This document shows, piece by piece, positions 23,103-31,810 of a DNA stretch of 49,574 nucleotides (positions within the stretch are counted from its first letter, which is position 1; every line of letters starts with the position of its first letter). Source of the DNA: a virus. The notes below the pieces were generated by a model. It saw only the letters and a program-made list of their open reading frames with translations, ran no database searches and was not told the origin of the DNA. The position numbers and the translations under genes are program-made. The stretch is taken from positions 1 to 49,574 of the IMG/VR virus record IMGVR_UViG_3300009702_000033. One strand, written 5' to 3'.

Positions 23103-23764
23103 TGCTCAAAATCAACAATCAAACAGATGGAATATTGGTTTTTGGAGACATAACTGAAAGTATACCGGCGAGTGGAAATGTAAATATTTCTCCAGATAAA
23201 GAATTTAAGTGGGCCAATAGCCAAGACGTACTAGTTTCTATAACAAATGGTGATATAAAGATTGAAAGAAATGGCGTAGAATATACAGATTATTCTGACC
23301 AGGTAAACGCGCTAAAAAATCTATCCTCGGATGTTAATATTATATCTAATAATTCTGAGCAGCAACCTTTTGCATCAAAAATATTATCCAATGGAAAACG
23401 GTTATTTAGGCGCAAACATGGTATTGCGCAAGTAATACCTGCTAATTCAAGTGCTGTCATTTCTATGACAGTTCCCTATGCCTCATGTAAAATTAATAAG
23501 GCGGAAATAGTTAACTGCAGCGCCGGAGATATGGTCGATTTTAAGATCTACGACACATCTGCAGGAACTATTAGCGGAATCACTGATCATATGCTAAATC
23601 AATTTGGATTTTCTGTAGTTATGCCTGACAATTTTTATGAAGATGAGTCAAATTATGATGCCGATCTTATTCAGGATATGAAGGTAAAATTTACGTATAC
23701 TAACAATAGTAATTTAGATAGAAACATAGGAATTAACGTGACATTTCACGAGATTGTAGGATAA
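23102..23764 (+). CDS. hypothetical virion or fibre-associated protein
   Basis: 220 residues, start overlapping the previous stop, GGAGG six bases upstream. Strand-rich with a C-terminal region resembling a virion beta domain (VIPANSSAVISMTVPYASCKI). Part of the same block of altered codon use. Confidence 0.6.
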   Translation: MLKINNQTDGILVFGDITESIPASGNVNISPDKEFKWANSQDVLVSITNGDIKIERNGVEYTDYSDQVNALKNLSSDVNIISNNSEQQPFASKILSNGKRLFRRKHGIAQVIPANSSAVISMTVPYASCKINKAEIVNCSAGDMVDFKIYDTSAGTISGITDHMLNQFGFSVVMPDNFYEDESNYDADLIQDMKVKFTYTNNSNLDRNIGINVTFHEIVG

Positions 23765-23766
23765 AT

Positions 23767-24273
23767 ATGAAAATAGTAAAAATAGGTTTCTCAAAACCAA
23801 CTTATAAAGCTAAACCTTTCCCTATATTTAGTTGGCTAATCCGATTATTTGAAGGAACTCCATACTCCCACGTATATATAGAGTTTAGCAGCAAATATTT
23901 GAATAGAGACCTTGTATATGAAGCTGCTGGACTATGTGTGCATTTCGCAGGTGGAAAATTATTCCATACCCAAGTACATGTAATTAGAGAGTTTAAAATC
24001 CAAGTATCGGACGCAGCATACAAAAGAGCCTTACAATTTGCTATTGACAATACTGAGAAACCATATGGGGTTATTCAGGTATTGGGATTAGCATATGTTG
24101 TAGTTATGAGAAGACTAGGCAAACGTGTAAAAAACCCATTGGGCGATGGCAAGGCCAGCTATGTATGTTCTGAAATAGTGGCCAGAATGGTTCCATCATT
24201 GAAAAAAGAATTTAAAGGTCGTATGGATACAGTAACTCCAAGGGATATCTATGAAAAACTTACTGATATTTAG
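23767..24273 (+). CDS. YiiX/NlpC-P60-like papain-fold hydrolase
   Basis: 168 residues. A His in TPYSHVYIEF and a Cys in SYVCSEIVARM occur in the circularly permuted order of YiiX-type papain-like enzymes, with His before Cys. Such enzymes cleave amides or thioesters in cell wall or lipid contexts. The lipoprotein gene overlapping its end and the coiled-coil membrane protein downstream suggest a lysis or entry role (inference). Confidence 0.7.
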   Translation: MKIVKIGFSKPTYKAKPFPIFSWLIRLFEGTPYSHVYIEFSSKYLNRDLVYEAAGLCVHFAGGKLFHTQVHVIREFKIQVSDAAYKRALQFAIDNTEKPYGVIQVLGLAYVVVMRRLGKRVKNPLGDGKASYVCSEIVARMVPSLKKEFKGRMDTVTPRDIYEKLTDI

Positions 24274-24454
24274 CCTTGCATTCATATTATCTGGGTGTGT
24301 CGAATCCCCGAAGCCTAATCCCAGCCTTAAATCTAAGGTTGAACAGCTACAGACAGAATTAAATTCGGCTAAAAATAAACTTAAAGCTGCTGAATTGATT
24401 TATTGTATTTCTAATCAAATATTAAATTTTACAAGAAATTTACAAGAGATTTAA
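24251..24454 (+). CDS. small lipoprotein with coiled coil
   Basis: 67 residues. Signal and lipobox LSGC (Cys 16), then SPKPNPSLKSKVEQLQTELN, a short coiled coil. Size and type recall an outer-membrane spanin subunit (Rz1-like), but the Pro content is low. Overlaps the enzyme gene by 23 bases and the minus-strand gene by 26 bases at its end. Confidence 0.7.
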   Translation: MKNLLIFSLAFILSGCVESPKPNPSLKSKVEQLQTELNSAKNKLKAAELIYCISNQILNFTRNLQEI

Positions 24455-24818
24455 GATTTTCTAAATCAGCAAAACTCATTTTACCTTCACCAATATCATC
24501 AACTTTAATTTCAATCTTTTTTACATCAATTTTAATTTGTAGAAGTTGCTCAAATTCTTTTAAATATTCTTCATCTTTTTCTATATCGAAATCTAATTTC
24601 CCATTTTTCTTAATTTTGAGCTTAGGCTTTTTATTCTTAAGTTTTTCAATATACTTTTTTCTTAATTCAAAATTGAGTTCTTGGAACTTCTTAAATTCTT
24701 CATCAACTTGAGCCATCAGAGTTTTAAGTTCCCAAGTTTTTTTTATAGGAAGATCTTGTTGAGCTAATTTACGAAATGCAGCAAAAAATCCAGGTTTTAA
24801 AAAATCTTTAATTTCCAT
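24429..24818 (-). CDS. hypothetical DUF1617-like protein on the minus strand
   Basis: 129 residues, lysine and glutamate rich: LAQQDLPIKKTWELKTLMAQ, long charged helix, and an end DIGEGKMSFADLENLKSLVNF, the layout I know from DUF1617 phage proteins. Transcribed opposite to its neighbours from its own leaderless-type promoter (24825-24853). Its 3' end overlaps the lipoprotein gene antisense. Confidence 0.6.
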   Translation of the reverse strand: MEIKDFLKPGFFAAFRKLAQQDLPIKKTWELKTLMAQVDEEFKKFQELNFELRKKYIEKLKNKKPKLKIKKNGKLDFDIEKDEEYLKEFEQLLQIKIDVKKIEIKVDDIGEGKMSFADLENLKSLVNFL

Positions 24819-24824
24819 ACTTTA

Positions 24825-24853
24825 ATTTTATTCAATTATTCAAATATTGTCAA
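24825..24853 (-). promoter_or_regulatory. minus-strand promoter, leaderless type
   Basis: On the minus strand: TTGACA (24853-24848), 17 bases, TAAAAT (24830-24825), six bases, ATG at 24818. No ribosome site. Same geometry as several plus-strand genes. Confidence 0.8.
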
Positions 24854-24873
24854 GAAAATAGCTATTTAGAGCA

Positions 24874-24882
24874 TGATATACT
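24874..24882 (+). promoter_or_regulatory. extended -10 promoter
   Basis: TGATATACT (24874-24882). It lies back to back with the minus-strand promoter. Leader of about 22 bases with TAGGAG before ATG 24912. Confidence 0.65.
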
Positions 24883-24911
24883 ATTACTATTAATAATAAA
24901 TAGGAGTTTAA

Positions 24912-25322
24912 ATGGATAATGAAGTTTTAAAAGAATTAATTAATGAATTAAAAGACTTTCGATCAGAATGTAATGAAAAAATCGATTCTTTGAATGAAAA
25001 AGTCTCTAATTTTTCAATTAATCAAGCTTTAATTCGTAAAGACATTGAATTCATGAAAGAAGAAGATAAACAACAGAATAAGCTGTTAGATGAACATATT
25101 GAAGGTATTGACCAAATTCATGAATATAATACACAAAATCTTAAAGAATTTAGTGAAAAAATGGAAAACGAACGAAATGAACTTAAAGAAGAAATTGAAA
25201 AACTTAAAGCTCCCAGAAAATGGATAAAAGGTACAATGTGGTTATTAACTGCATTAGGTATTATATCTGGAGCAATTTATGCAATTATTCGAATTATTCA
25301 ATTTTTTAAAATCATCATTTAA
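24912..25322 (+). CDS. coiled-coil protein with C-terminal membrane anchor (XhlA/holin-accessory-like)
   Basis: 136 residues: an 80-residue coiled coil followed by one membrane segment (TMWLLTALGIISGAIYAI, about 110-127) and a short basic end. This layout is like XhlA-type lysis accessory proteins. Near the YiiX-like enzyme and lipoprotein, so perhaps part of the lysis set. Confidence 0.6.
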   Translation: MDNEVLKELINELKDFRSECNEKIDSLNEKVSNFSINQALIRKDIEFMKEEDKQQNKLLDEHIEGIDQIHEYNTQNLKEFSEKMENERNELKEEIEKLKAPRKWIKGTMWLLTALGIISGAIYAIIRIIQFFKIII

Positions 25323-25339
25323 GCACTTATCTCTTCAAG

Positions 25340-25348
25340 TGATATAAT
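25340..25348 (+). promoter_or_regulatory. extended -10 promoter with inverted repeat
   Basis: TGATATAAT (25340-25348), perfect extended -10. CACTT (25324-25328) and AAGTG (25337-25341) form an inverted repeat overlapping it, a possible operator. ATG 25368 follows a TAGGAGA site. Confidence 0.7.
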
Positions 25349-25367
25349 TTAAAAATAGGAGATTTAT

Positions 25368-25748
25368 ATGTTTGCTGCCCATTTACTGAATTCTGATGCT
25401 GAATTAAATACTTTTTTTGAAATTCAAAGTTTAGAATTTGTTCCAGGAACTCAAATAGTTTTAGCACTTAAATTATATAATGTGCAAAAAAATCTTCGTT
25501 ATATTCCACCTGTTACTTCAATTTTAAAGATTTATATGCAAAAGACTGATGGAACTGAATTAGAAAAAACAATGGCAATTATAGATGCCGATGATAGATC
25601 GATGTGGAATGTTACATTGACAAGTGCTGATACTACTGATTTAATAGGTGGAAATATCCGTTTTGAATTAGATCCTAATGGAAATGGAAGCGTAATTGAA
25701 AAAGGACTAATTGTTAATGCCTTGTCTAAGCTTAGCGTGGAGTGTTAA
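25368..25748 (+). CDS. hypothetical structural protein
   Basis: 126 residues, beta-rich (GTQIVLALKLYNVQKNLRYI; WNVTLTSADTTDLIGGNIRFEL). Resembles small baseplate or fibre-associated phage proteins of Ig-like type, such as BppU-like N-domains, but the match is loose. First gene of the connector block. Confidence 0.6.
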   Translation: MFAAHLLNSDAELNTFFEIQSLEFVPGTQIVLALKLYNVQKNLRYIPPVTSILKIYMQKTDGTELEKTMAIIDADDRSMWNVTLTSADTTDLIGGNIRFELDPNGNGSVIEKGLIVNALSKLSVEC

Positions 25749-25984
25749 TGTCATTAAAATTTACATTTAAAGATAATATGAATAAAGATGAACAACAATT
25801 TGTGTCAATTGTTGATAGATTAAATAGTGAATGTACTGATTCGAGATTATTGACTGATTCAAATGTATTAGTTGTAATGAATGAATTATATATTTATTTC
25901 AATTTGAAAAATAATAAAAAGTTCATTTTTTATAATAAAAGCCGCGATAAAGATGGCTATGCAAAAATGTGGTTTGAGGCTTAA
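25748..25984 (+). CDS. small hypothetical protein
   Basis: 78 residues from ATG 25748 (GGAG at 25738-25741); overlaps the previous stop by one base. No motif recognised. Confidence 0.6.
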   Translation: MSLKFTFKDNMNKDEQQFVSIVDRLNSECTDSRLLTDSNVLVVMNELYIYFNLKNNKKFIFYNKSRDKDGYAKMWFEA

Positions 25985-25985
25985 T

Positions 25986-26822
25986 ATGACAGAAAATGAT
26001 GGAATTGTAAGTTGTAATAATATTACAAAACGTTTAGAGTCTTTAATTACTGTTGATAAATTAAAGGCAAAATGGCTTTTTGGTGTAAATATCATTGATA
26101 ATGCTGGTAATTCAATGCCAGATTCTACGCTTCAAGAATATATTAATACTGCAGTTTCAATGCTTGAGCATGATTTAGATATTCCTATTAGTCCTAGAAA
26201 AATTCGAGAAGAAAAGGATTATTTTGCTAATGATTATTGGGAATGGGGTTATTTTCAATTAAACAATTATCCAGTTATTAGTGTCGAATCAATTCGAGTC
26301 GAATATTTAGCCGAAAAGAATCCAGATACAGGTGAGATTGTGCCTGTGAATGTTTTAGATATTCCGCCTGAATGGTATCGATTAAGACAACATGACGGAT
26401 TAATTAGATTAATTCCAAATAATAGATTTCCTGCAAATCTCCAAATTGATGCGGGTGGATCATTTTTTCCCGAGTTATTTAGACGACATTCAATGGTCCC
26501 TCAATTGTGGGGAATTGAATATACGGCAGGGTTTGAAGGTGGAAAAATTCCAGTTTTGATTAATACTGCAATTGGTTTAATAGCAGGAATTATGGCTTTA
26601 AATATCGCAGGAGATTTGATCTTAGGAGCAGGTATTGCAGGTTCTAGTTTAAGTTTAGATGGTTTATCTCAAAGTATTCAAACTACTTCATCTGCTGAAA
26701 ATCATGGTTATTCTGCTAAAGTAAAAGAATATCAATCTATTTTGTTTGGAGATCCTAGAAATCCTGGTATTTTAAAGTCACTACGCCAGTTTTATCAAGG
26801 AGAACGGCTTAACATAATTTAA
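25986..26822 (+). CDS. head-tail connector/adaptor-like protein
   Basis: 278 residues from ATG 25986 with GAGG upstream; an ATG at 25953 is further out. Pattern of phage connectors: an initial helix pair (DSTLQEYINTAVSMLEHDLD), then IPISPRKIREEKDYFANDYW, NNYPVISVESIRV, WYRLRQHDGLIRLIP and WGIEYTAGFEGGKIP. A C-terminal helical region follows. Binds the portal to continue the channel. Confidence 0.75.
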   Translation: MTENDGIVSCNNITKRLESLITVDKLKAKWLFGVNIIDNAGNSMPDSTLQEYINTAVSMLEHDLDIPISPRKIREEKDYFANDYWEWGYFQLNNYPVISVESIRVEYLAEKNPDTGEIVPVNVLDIPPEWYRLRQHDGLIRLIPNNRFPANLQIDAGGSFFPELFRRHSMVPQLWGIEYTAGFEGGKIPVLINTAIGLIAGIMALNIAGDLILGAGIAGSSLSLDGLSQSIQTTSSAENHGYSAKVKEYQSILFGDPRNPGILKSLRQFYQGERLNII

Positions 26823-26831
26823 GGCTATAAA

Positions 26832-28703
26832 ATGAATAATAATGACGAAATTCTACAATCTATTATCGAAGGGCTCCAAGATTCCTCTCAGGCGCGTTTA
26901 AATCGTCTTCTTAGGGGTAAGGGTACCCTTGAGCAAGAAAAGCCCGTTAGAATCCTATCTAAAGCGTCTGAAGCATCTAAATTAACAACTGAACAATTAA
27001 AAGAAATGGTTAAAGAACATGAAAGATTAATACATAGGATGCATACTACTACTAGAAAAGATGATAAAAAAGAACTCGCTATTCAAGCTAAAGAATTAGA
27101 AGGTTATAAAAGAGAATTAAAACGAAGACTTAACAAAGCTGATGGTACTTATTTTGTAAATTGTGCTGTGCTTTCATTTGATGGATCTAAAATCCTGCTA
27201 GGATGCCGTAGAGAAGATGGAATTTGGACAGGTCCAGGCGGAAGATCTAATGAAGGTGAAACTCCTAAAGAAGCTGCTCTTAGAGAAATGTCAGAAGAAA
27301 CTGGGATTGTTGCTAAACCTGAACAACTTATTGAATTGTCTACACTTACTGGAAAAGGTAATAAACCTGTGTTTTGTTTTTTATTGAGACTTTCTCAAAA
27401 TACTGAATTTACAGTATTAGCTGATCCTGATAAAGAAATTTCAGCTTGGGGCTGGTATTCCACTTCTCAACCATTACCTGAACCTATGGATAAGATTCGT
27501 CATAGAACTGCAATGAATGGAATTATGACAAATAAATCTCGTAGATCCTTAGGTAAAGCACTTTCAATAAATGAAGAAAATCAAGGAATTAGTTTAGATT
27601 CAAATGATTTTTCTATTGATGAATTAGCTGCTAAAAATCATCCTATGCTCAGTCAACTTCATTTAATGCTTGATGGAATGAATTATGGAGATGCTCCACG
27701 TCAAATGACATTAGAAAATGGTTATACTTTAACTCTTTCTAGAGATTCCGATGGTATTTATTCCGGTAGTGTTAAAAGGGCAATTAATGATGATTTAGGT
27801 TCAGAAGATCGAGCATTTAATATTGAAAAAATGCATATTCCTGGAATTGTCCAAACATTGAAAGCGCGCGGCTATATTAATGATATTGCTCAAGATTCGC
27901 AAATTGTGAATGAAGAAAATGATTCTCAAGCTGATGCCGAATTAGGTGAACAAGTTGAAGATATGGTTGAAGATCATGAAGCTGAATGGGAAGGACAAGA
28001 AGGAACTCCTGCTGAACAAGATGCAGATGCCCAGGAATTTGAACAAGTTGAAGATCTTGTAGAACAGCATGAATCAATGCAAAGAGAAGAATTATCTGAA
28101 ATTTTAGATGCCCTTCAAGATCGAGGTCTTAATGAAATCCATATTCATTTCCATAAGGCTTTAGAAGCATTATCAGATGAAACTCTACAAAAAGTTAAAG
28201 AATTGTCCATTGGTACTATGAGAGAATGGGGTGGAATTAAATATCAAAAATTAGCTAATAATCATTGGCAAAAAGTTCCTGAAAATAATCATGAAAAAAA
28301 GTCTAATGAAGATAATTTTAAAAAGGAGAAAATCAATGAAACTACTAAAGAAAATGTTAAAGAAACTAAAAAAGAAAATGAAAAAGCTTCTTCAAAATCT
28401 GAAAAAGAAAGTAAAGAAACTTCTGAAAAAAAGCCCAAGAAAGAAGAAATGCAAAAATGCACGGAAGCCAAGAAAGAAGAGTCGATAGAAAAAAAGAAAT
28501 TAGCCAAGGCAGAAGCTCTTAGAAAAGATCTATTTACTGCAATTGGAAATAATTTAGGAAGAACGTATAATATTCCTAAAGAAGGATTTATAAACTCAGA
28601 AGAAGAATATCTGCATGGCCAATCAATACCTTTAGAAGAAAAATCAGGAAGTCAAATTAGATCACCTAAAAGTATGGATGAAACTTATGTCAAAAAAACC
28701 TAA
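26832..28703 (+). CDS. virion-region protein containing a Nudix hydrolase domain
   Basis: 623 residues. N-terminal helices (1-100), then a Nudix domain at about 105-230 with a perfect Nudix box: G137-x5-E143-x7-R151-E-M-x-E155-E156-x-G158-I. The rest is acidic (repeats around VEDLVEQHE), then a lysine-glutamate low-complexity segment (about 480-560) and a C-terminal tail. Nudix enzymes cleave nucleoside diphosphate-linked compounds. Fusion to long virion-like regions suggests the enzyme could be packaged (inference). The next gene overlaps by 26 bases. Confidence 0.8.
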   Translation: MNNNDEILQSIIEGLQDSSQARLNRLLRGKGTLEQEKPVRILSKASEASKLTTEQLKEMVKEHERLIHRMHTTTRKDDKKELAIQAKELEGYKRELKRRLNKADGTYFVNCAVLSFDGSKILLGCRREDGIWTGPGGRSNEGETPKEAALREMSEETGIVAKPEQLIELSTLTGKGNKPVFCFLLRLSQNTEFTVLADPDKEISAWGWYSTSQPLPEPMDKIRHRTAMNGIMTNKSRRSLGKALSINEENQGISLDSNDFSIDELAAKNHPMLSQLHLMLDGMNYGDAPRQMTLENGYTLTLSRDSDGIYSGSVKRAINDDLGSEDRAFNIEKMHIPGIVQTLKARGYINDIAQDSQIVNEENDSQADAELGEQVEDMVEDHEAEWEGQEGTPAEQDADAQEFEQVEDLVEQHESMQREELSEILDALQDRGLNEIHIHFHKALEALSDETLQKVKELSIGTMREWGGIKYQKLANNHWQKVPENNHEKKSNEDNFKKEKINETTKENVKETKKENEKASSKSEKESKETSEKKPKKEEMQKCTEAKKEESIEKKKLAKAEALRKDLFTAIGNNLGRTYNIPKEGFINSEEEYLHGQSIPLEEKSGSQIRSPKSMDETYVKKT

Positions 28704-29673
28704 AGATTTAAATTCAACAAAAGTCATCGATGCATTTAAAAAATTTAAAGATGATAGAAAAGTATCTGATATTATCGAGCAGTTTTACGGTGAATGGTGG
28801 CAAAATGAAGCACTAGGAAAAATTGCACCTGAACAATATATGAAAAATCAGGCCATTTGGAAACGAGCTATGGATTATCATAAGCTTAAAAATCGAAAAT
28901 TAGAAGTTTTAGTGATTCACGGAAGCCCACGTAGTAATAGTGATATAACTTGTGCACATGAACTTAGTAATTCTCAACTTTTATTAGAAAAAGGTTTAGA
29001 AGCAATCGAAGATAATGAGGATATTAATATTGAACGAATTAATCTTAGAGAGTACAATATATCGCCATGTAATGGTTGTGTATCGACTGCATCTGCTTTA
29101 TGTGGAGCATCTTGTGATTGTTTTCCATTAGATCCAATGAAAGATCTTTATCCAAAATTTCTTATATCAGATGTAATATTATTGTCTACTGGAGTTAATC
29201 AAAGTATGCCTAGTTCTAGAGTAAAAATAATGATGGATAGAATGATATCTTTGGACGGTGGATTTTGGAGAACTGAATTCAATATAAAAAATGCTGAATT
29301 TAGAACAAAAATGATTGAACTTTCCAAAGATGGAAATATCGAATATGCTCAAAGGATGTTCGGCAGAGTGGCTGCTTATTTTATTTCCAGTAAAGATCAA
29401 AATAATCCATATGGAAATTACAATTATATTAAAAATGTAGCGGAAATGATGAAAAGTAGTTTTGATGATTATGGCATTTTTCATTCAAAAGAATATTATG
29501 CATCTGCTAGTTCTAAATGGTACGAAGATTATTCTCACGATAAAAGACGTTTAAATGACAATACTAAAGCACATGATTTTGCTAAGAAAGTTATATTAGA
29601 AGCCGTTAAATTGGCAGAAAAATATAGGATTAATCCACCCGAATTTAAACCAGGCCGGAAGAATCGAACCTAA
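28678..29673 (+). CDS. flavodoxin-fold NAD(P)H:FMN oxidoreductase-like protein with Cys cluster
   Basis: 331 residues; ATG 28687 is an alternative start. A 70-residue helical N-terminal extension precedes the Rossmann-like domain: LEVLVIHGSPRSNSD (phosphate loop of FMN binding), then SPCNGCVSTASALCGASCDC with cysteines at 131, 134, 142, 146 and 148. This recalls iron-sulfur flavoproteins (compact Cys motif binding 4Fe-4S next to FMN) and related reductases. Then ISDVILLSTGVNQSMPSSRVK. It directly precedes the IscA-like gene (stop/start overlap). Confidence 0.8.
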   Translation: MKLMSKKPKDLNSTKVIDAFKKFKDDRKVSDIIEQFYGEWWQNEALGKIAPEQYMKNQAIWKRAMDYHKLKNRKLEVLVIHGSPRSNSDITCAHELSNSQLLLEKGLEAIEDNEDINIERINLREYNISPCNGCVSTASALCGASCDCFPLDPMKDLYPKFLISDVILLSTGVNQSMPSSRVKIMMDRMISLDGGFWRTEFNIKNAEFRTKMIELSKDGNIEYAQRMFGRVAAYFISSKDQNNPYGNYNYIKNVAEMMKSSFDDYGIFHSKEYYASASSKWYEDYSHDKRRLNDNTKAHDFAKKVILEAVKLAEKYRINPPEFKPGRKNRT

Positions 29674-29990
29674 TGAAACTTACTGAAAGCGCTGCTAATA
29701 AAATAAAAGAACTTATGAATAAGGAATCAGATGCGCTTTATCTTAGAATTAGTATTAAAACCGGTGGTTGTTCTGGATTTACTTATAAATTAGATTTCCA
29801 AAAAGACAAAAGTAAATATGATATTGAAATGTCTTTAAATGATATAAAAGTAATAATGGATCCTAAATCAGAGATGTTTTTAAAAGAAACTACTTTGGAT
29901 TATCAAGATGGTCTTAACACTGCTAGATTTGTTTATAAGAACAAATTAGCATCAAAGAAGTGCAGTTGTGGTATATCTTTTGCAGTTTAA
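29673..29990 (+). CDS. A-type iron-sulfur cluster carrier (IscA/ErpA/HesB family)
   Basis: 105 residues, full length for the family. All three cluster ligands are present: C33 in KTGGCSGFTY and C97, C99 in KKCSCGISF, like Cys35/99/101 of IscA. These proteins accept and deliver Fe-S clusters to client enzymes. Start overlaps the flavoprotein stop (TAATG), so the two are translationally coupled. Candidate clients in this window are the flavoprotein and the four-Cys Cas4-like nuclease. Confidence 0.9.
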   Translation: MKLTESAANKIKELMNKESDALYLRISIKTGGCSGFTYKLDFQKDKSKYDIEMSLNDIKVIMDPKSEMFLKETTLDYQDGLNTARFVYKNKLASKKCSCGISFAV

Positions 29991-30000
29991 ATGGTTAAAA

Positions 30001-30029
30001 TTAAGATAATCTATAACTTGCGGTATAAT
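30001..30029 (+). promoter_or_regulatory. promoter, leaderless type
   Basis: TTAAGA (30001-30006), 17 bases, TATAAT (30024-30029), six bases, ATG 30036. No ribosome site before the ATG. Confidence 0.7.
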
Positions 30030-30035
30030 TAAGCA

Positions 30036-31799
30036 ATGGATATCAGAGAACAAATTGATAGCGAAATGGATGAAATGGCTGAGAAACTTGAAAAAGCTAT
30101 GAAGAAAACTTTAGATGACGAATCTGAAGATGGAAATGATCGTAGTGCGCCATATAAGTTAGATAATCCAGATGAAAGCAAGCCAAAGATTACACTTCCT
30201 GAGAGTGCTATTAAACATAAAAAGAAAGAAGAATCTCAAAAAAAGGAAACAAAAATGAATAAATCTGTAAATAACATGATTGCTGAGATTTTAGCTAAAG
30301 CAGAAGAATTGGGCAAAGAAGAGTTTAAAAAAGCTGTTTCTCAAATGACATCCAACCAACAAAGATTAATTGGTAAGATTCTTGAAAAGGCAGCACCTAA
30401 AGGTGTAGATGAAGCGAAATATAAACGCTGTAAAGAAGAAGTTGAAGCTAAACAAGGTAAAAAAGTTAATCCTTATGCTATTTGTGCAGCTTCACTTAAA
30501 AAGGGTGAAATGGAAGCTGCCGATAAAGAAGCTGAAAATCACAAAGATCTTTATCAGCATCTTCCTGAAAAATGGTCAGATGAAATGGAAAAAGGTTATG
30601 TTGGATTTAATAAGTTAGTCGGTAAACTTAAAAATAGAAAAGGCGTCAGCAACCCTAAAGCTGTAGCCGCTGCTATTGGTCGTAAAAAATATGGAAAACA
30701 AGCATTTCAACATGCTGCTGCTGAAGGAAAACATATGAAGAAATCAGAAGAATTAAATAAAGCATCTACATATGATGGTAATATTGAAGTTCCAGAACCT
30801 AAAAATGTTAAAGATCTTCCACAAAAAGATGTTAAACGCGGTAATCAATATGAATTGGGTGACCGAAACGATGAAGAAATAATGAAGGAAAAAGATAGTA
30901 CTGTTCGTCATCAAGGTGATAATAGTCCTGAAGGATTTGAAGGACAGGAAATTACAGACCCTAAACCACAACAAGATTTGGAGAAACAAACAATGAGAAA
31001 ATCAATGGATGAACTATTCGCAAGTGAAGAAGGAATTGAAAAACTAGTTAATCGAGCTTTCGAAAAAGGTCTTACTTCTGAAGAACTTCAAGAAAAAATT
31101 GAAAAAGCTGGTTATGCAAAAATGTGTAAAAAGTGTGGCGCTATGCTAGCAAAAAAGAAAATGATGAAAATGGGTGAATCCGAGATGATTGATGAAGACA
31201 AGAAAATGGATGAAGATAAGAAGATGAAGAAAATGGATGAATCCAAGAAAGACATCGATCCTAAGCCTGCTAGTAATGCGGATGATCCTGTAAATGATCC
31301 TAAGAAGACGAAAAAAATGAAAAAAGAAGAAGACAAATCTAAGAAAGACATCGATCCTAAACCGGCTACTGTAGCTGTTAATTCAATGAAGAAAATGGAA
31401 AAATCCGTTCAATGGAATGATTGGAATTCCGATGCTCTTGGTTCTTCTGCCAAACGAGGTCGCAATGCGCATTACAATGTAGTTGATACCATAGAAAAGG
31501 CTGAACAAATTAAAACTGAACGTCTTGAAAAAGGTGATTATCTTAATGTAGAATCTCAAGATGAGAAACTTGCTAAATCCGAAGGTGAAGCTAATAAAAC
31601 TGATTTGAATGATATTATCGAAAAAGGATTAGATCAATCTCAAGATGAAATTATTAACAAAGCAAGAATTGCATTCACTAAATCAAGTGGAGCATTTAAA
31701 GTTAATAGCTTTAAAGATGAAGATCTATTTAAATCTTTAAATTTGACATCCGATGAAGCTGCTAAAATTCTTGGAGAATCCAAAGAAGATTCTGAATAA
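30036..31799 (+). CDS. large charged virion-region protein
   Basis: 587 residues, very rich in Lys, Glu and Asp. Contains a globular-looking part (about 125-225: YKRCKEEVEAKQGKKVNPYA, KYGKQAFQHAAAE), a four-residue Cys pair MCKKCGAM near 365, and repeated SKKDIDPKPA blocks (near 408 and 437). Apparently leaderless from the promoter at 30001. Could be an internal head or connector-associated protein; no family recognised. Confidence 0.65.
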   Translation: MDIREQIDSEMDEMAEKLEKAMKKTLDDESEDGNDRSAPYKLDNPDESKPKITLPESAIKHKKKEESQKKETKMNKSVNNMIAEILAKAEELGKEEFKKAVSQMTSNQQRLIGKILEKAAPKGVDEAKYKRCKEEVEAKQGKKVNPYAICAASLKKGEMEAADKEAENHKDLYQHLPEKWSDEMEKGYVGFNKLVGKLKNRKGVSNPKAVAAAIGRKKYGKQAFQHAAAEGKHMKKSEELNKASTYDGNIEVPEPKNVKDLPQKDVKRGNQYELGDRNDEEIMKEKDSTVRHQGDNSPEGFEGQEITDPKPQQDLEKQTMRKSMDELFASEEGIEKLVNRAFEKGLTSEELQEKIEKAGYAKMCKKCGAMLAKKKMMKMGESEMIDEDKKMDEDKKMKKMDESKKDIDPKPASNADDPVNDPKKTKKMKKEEDKSKKDIDPKPATVAVNSMKKMEKSVQWNDWNSDALGSSAKRGRNAHYNVVDTIEKAEQIKTERLEKGDYLNVESQDEKLAKSEGEANKTDLNDIIEKGLDQSQDEIINKARIAFTKSSGAFKVNSFKDEDLFKSLNLTSDEAAKILGESKEDSE

Positions 31800-31810
31800 A
31801 GGAGTTTCTC

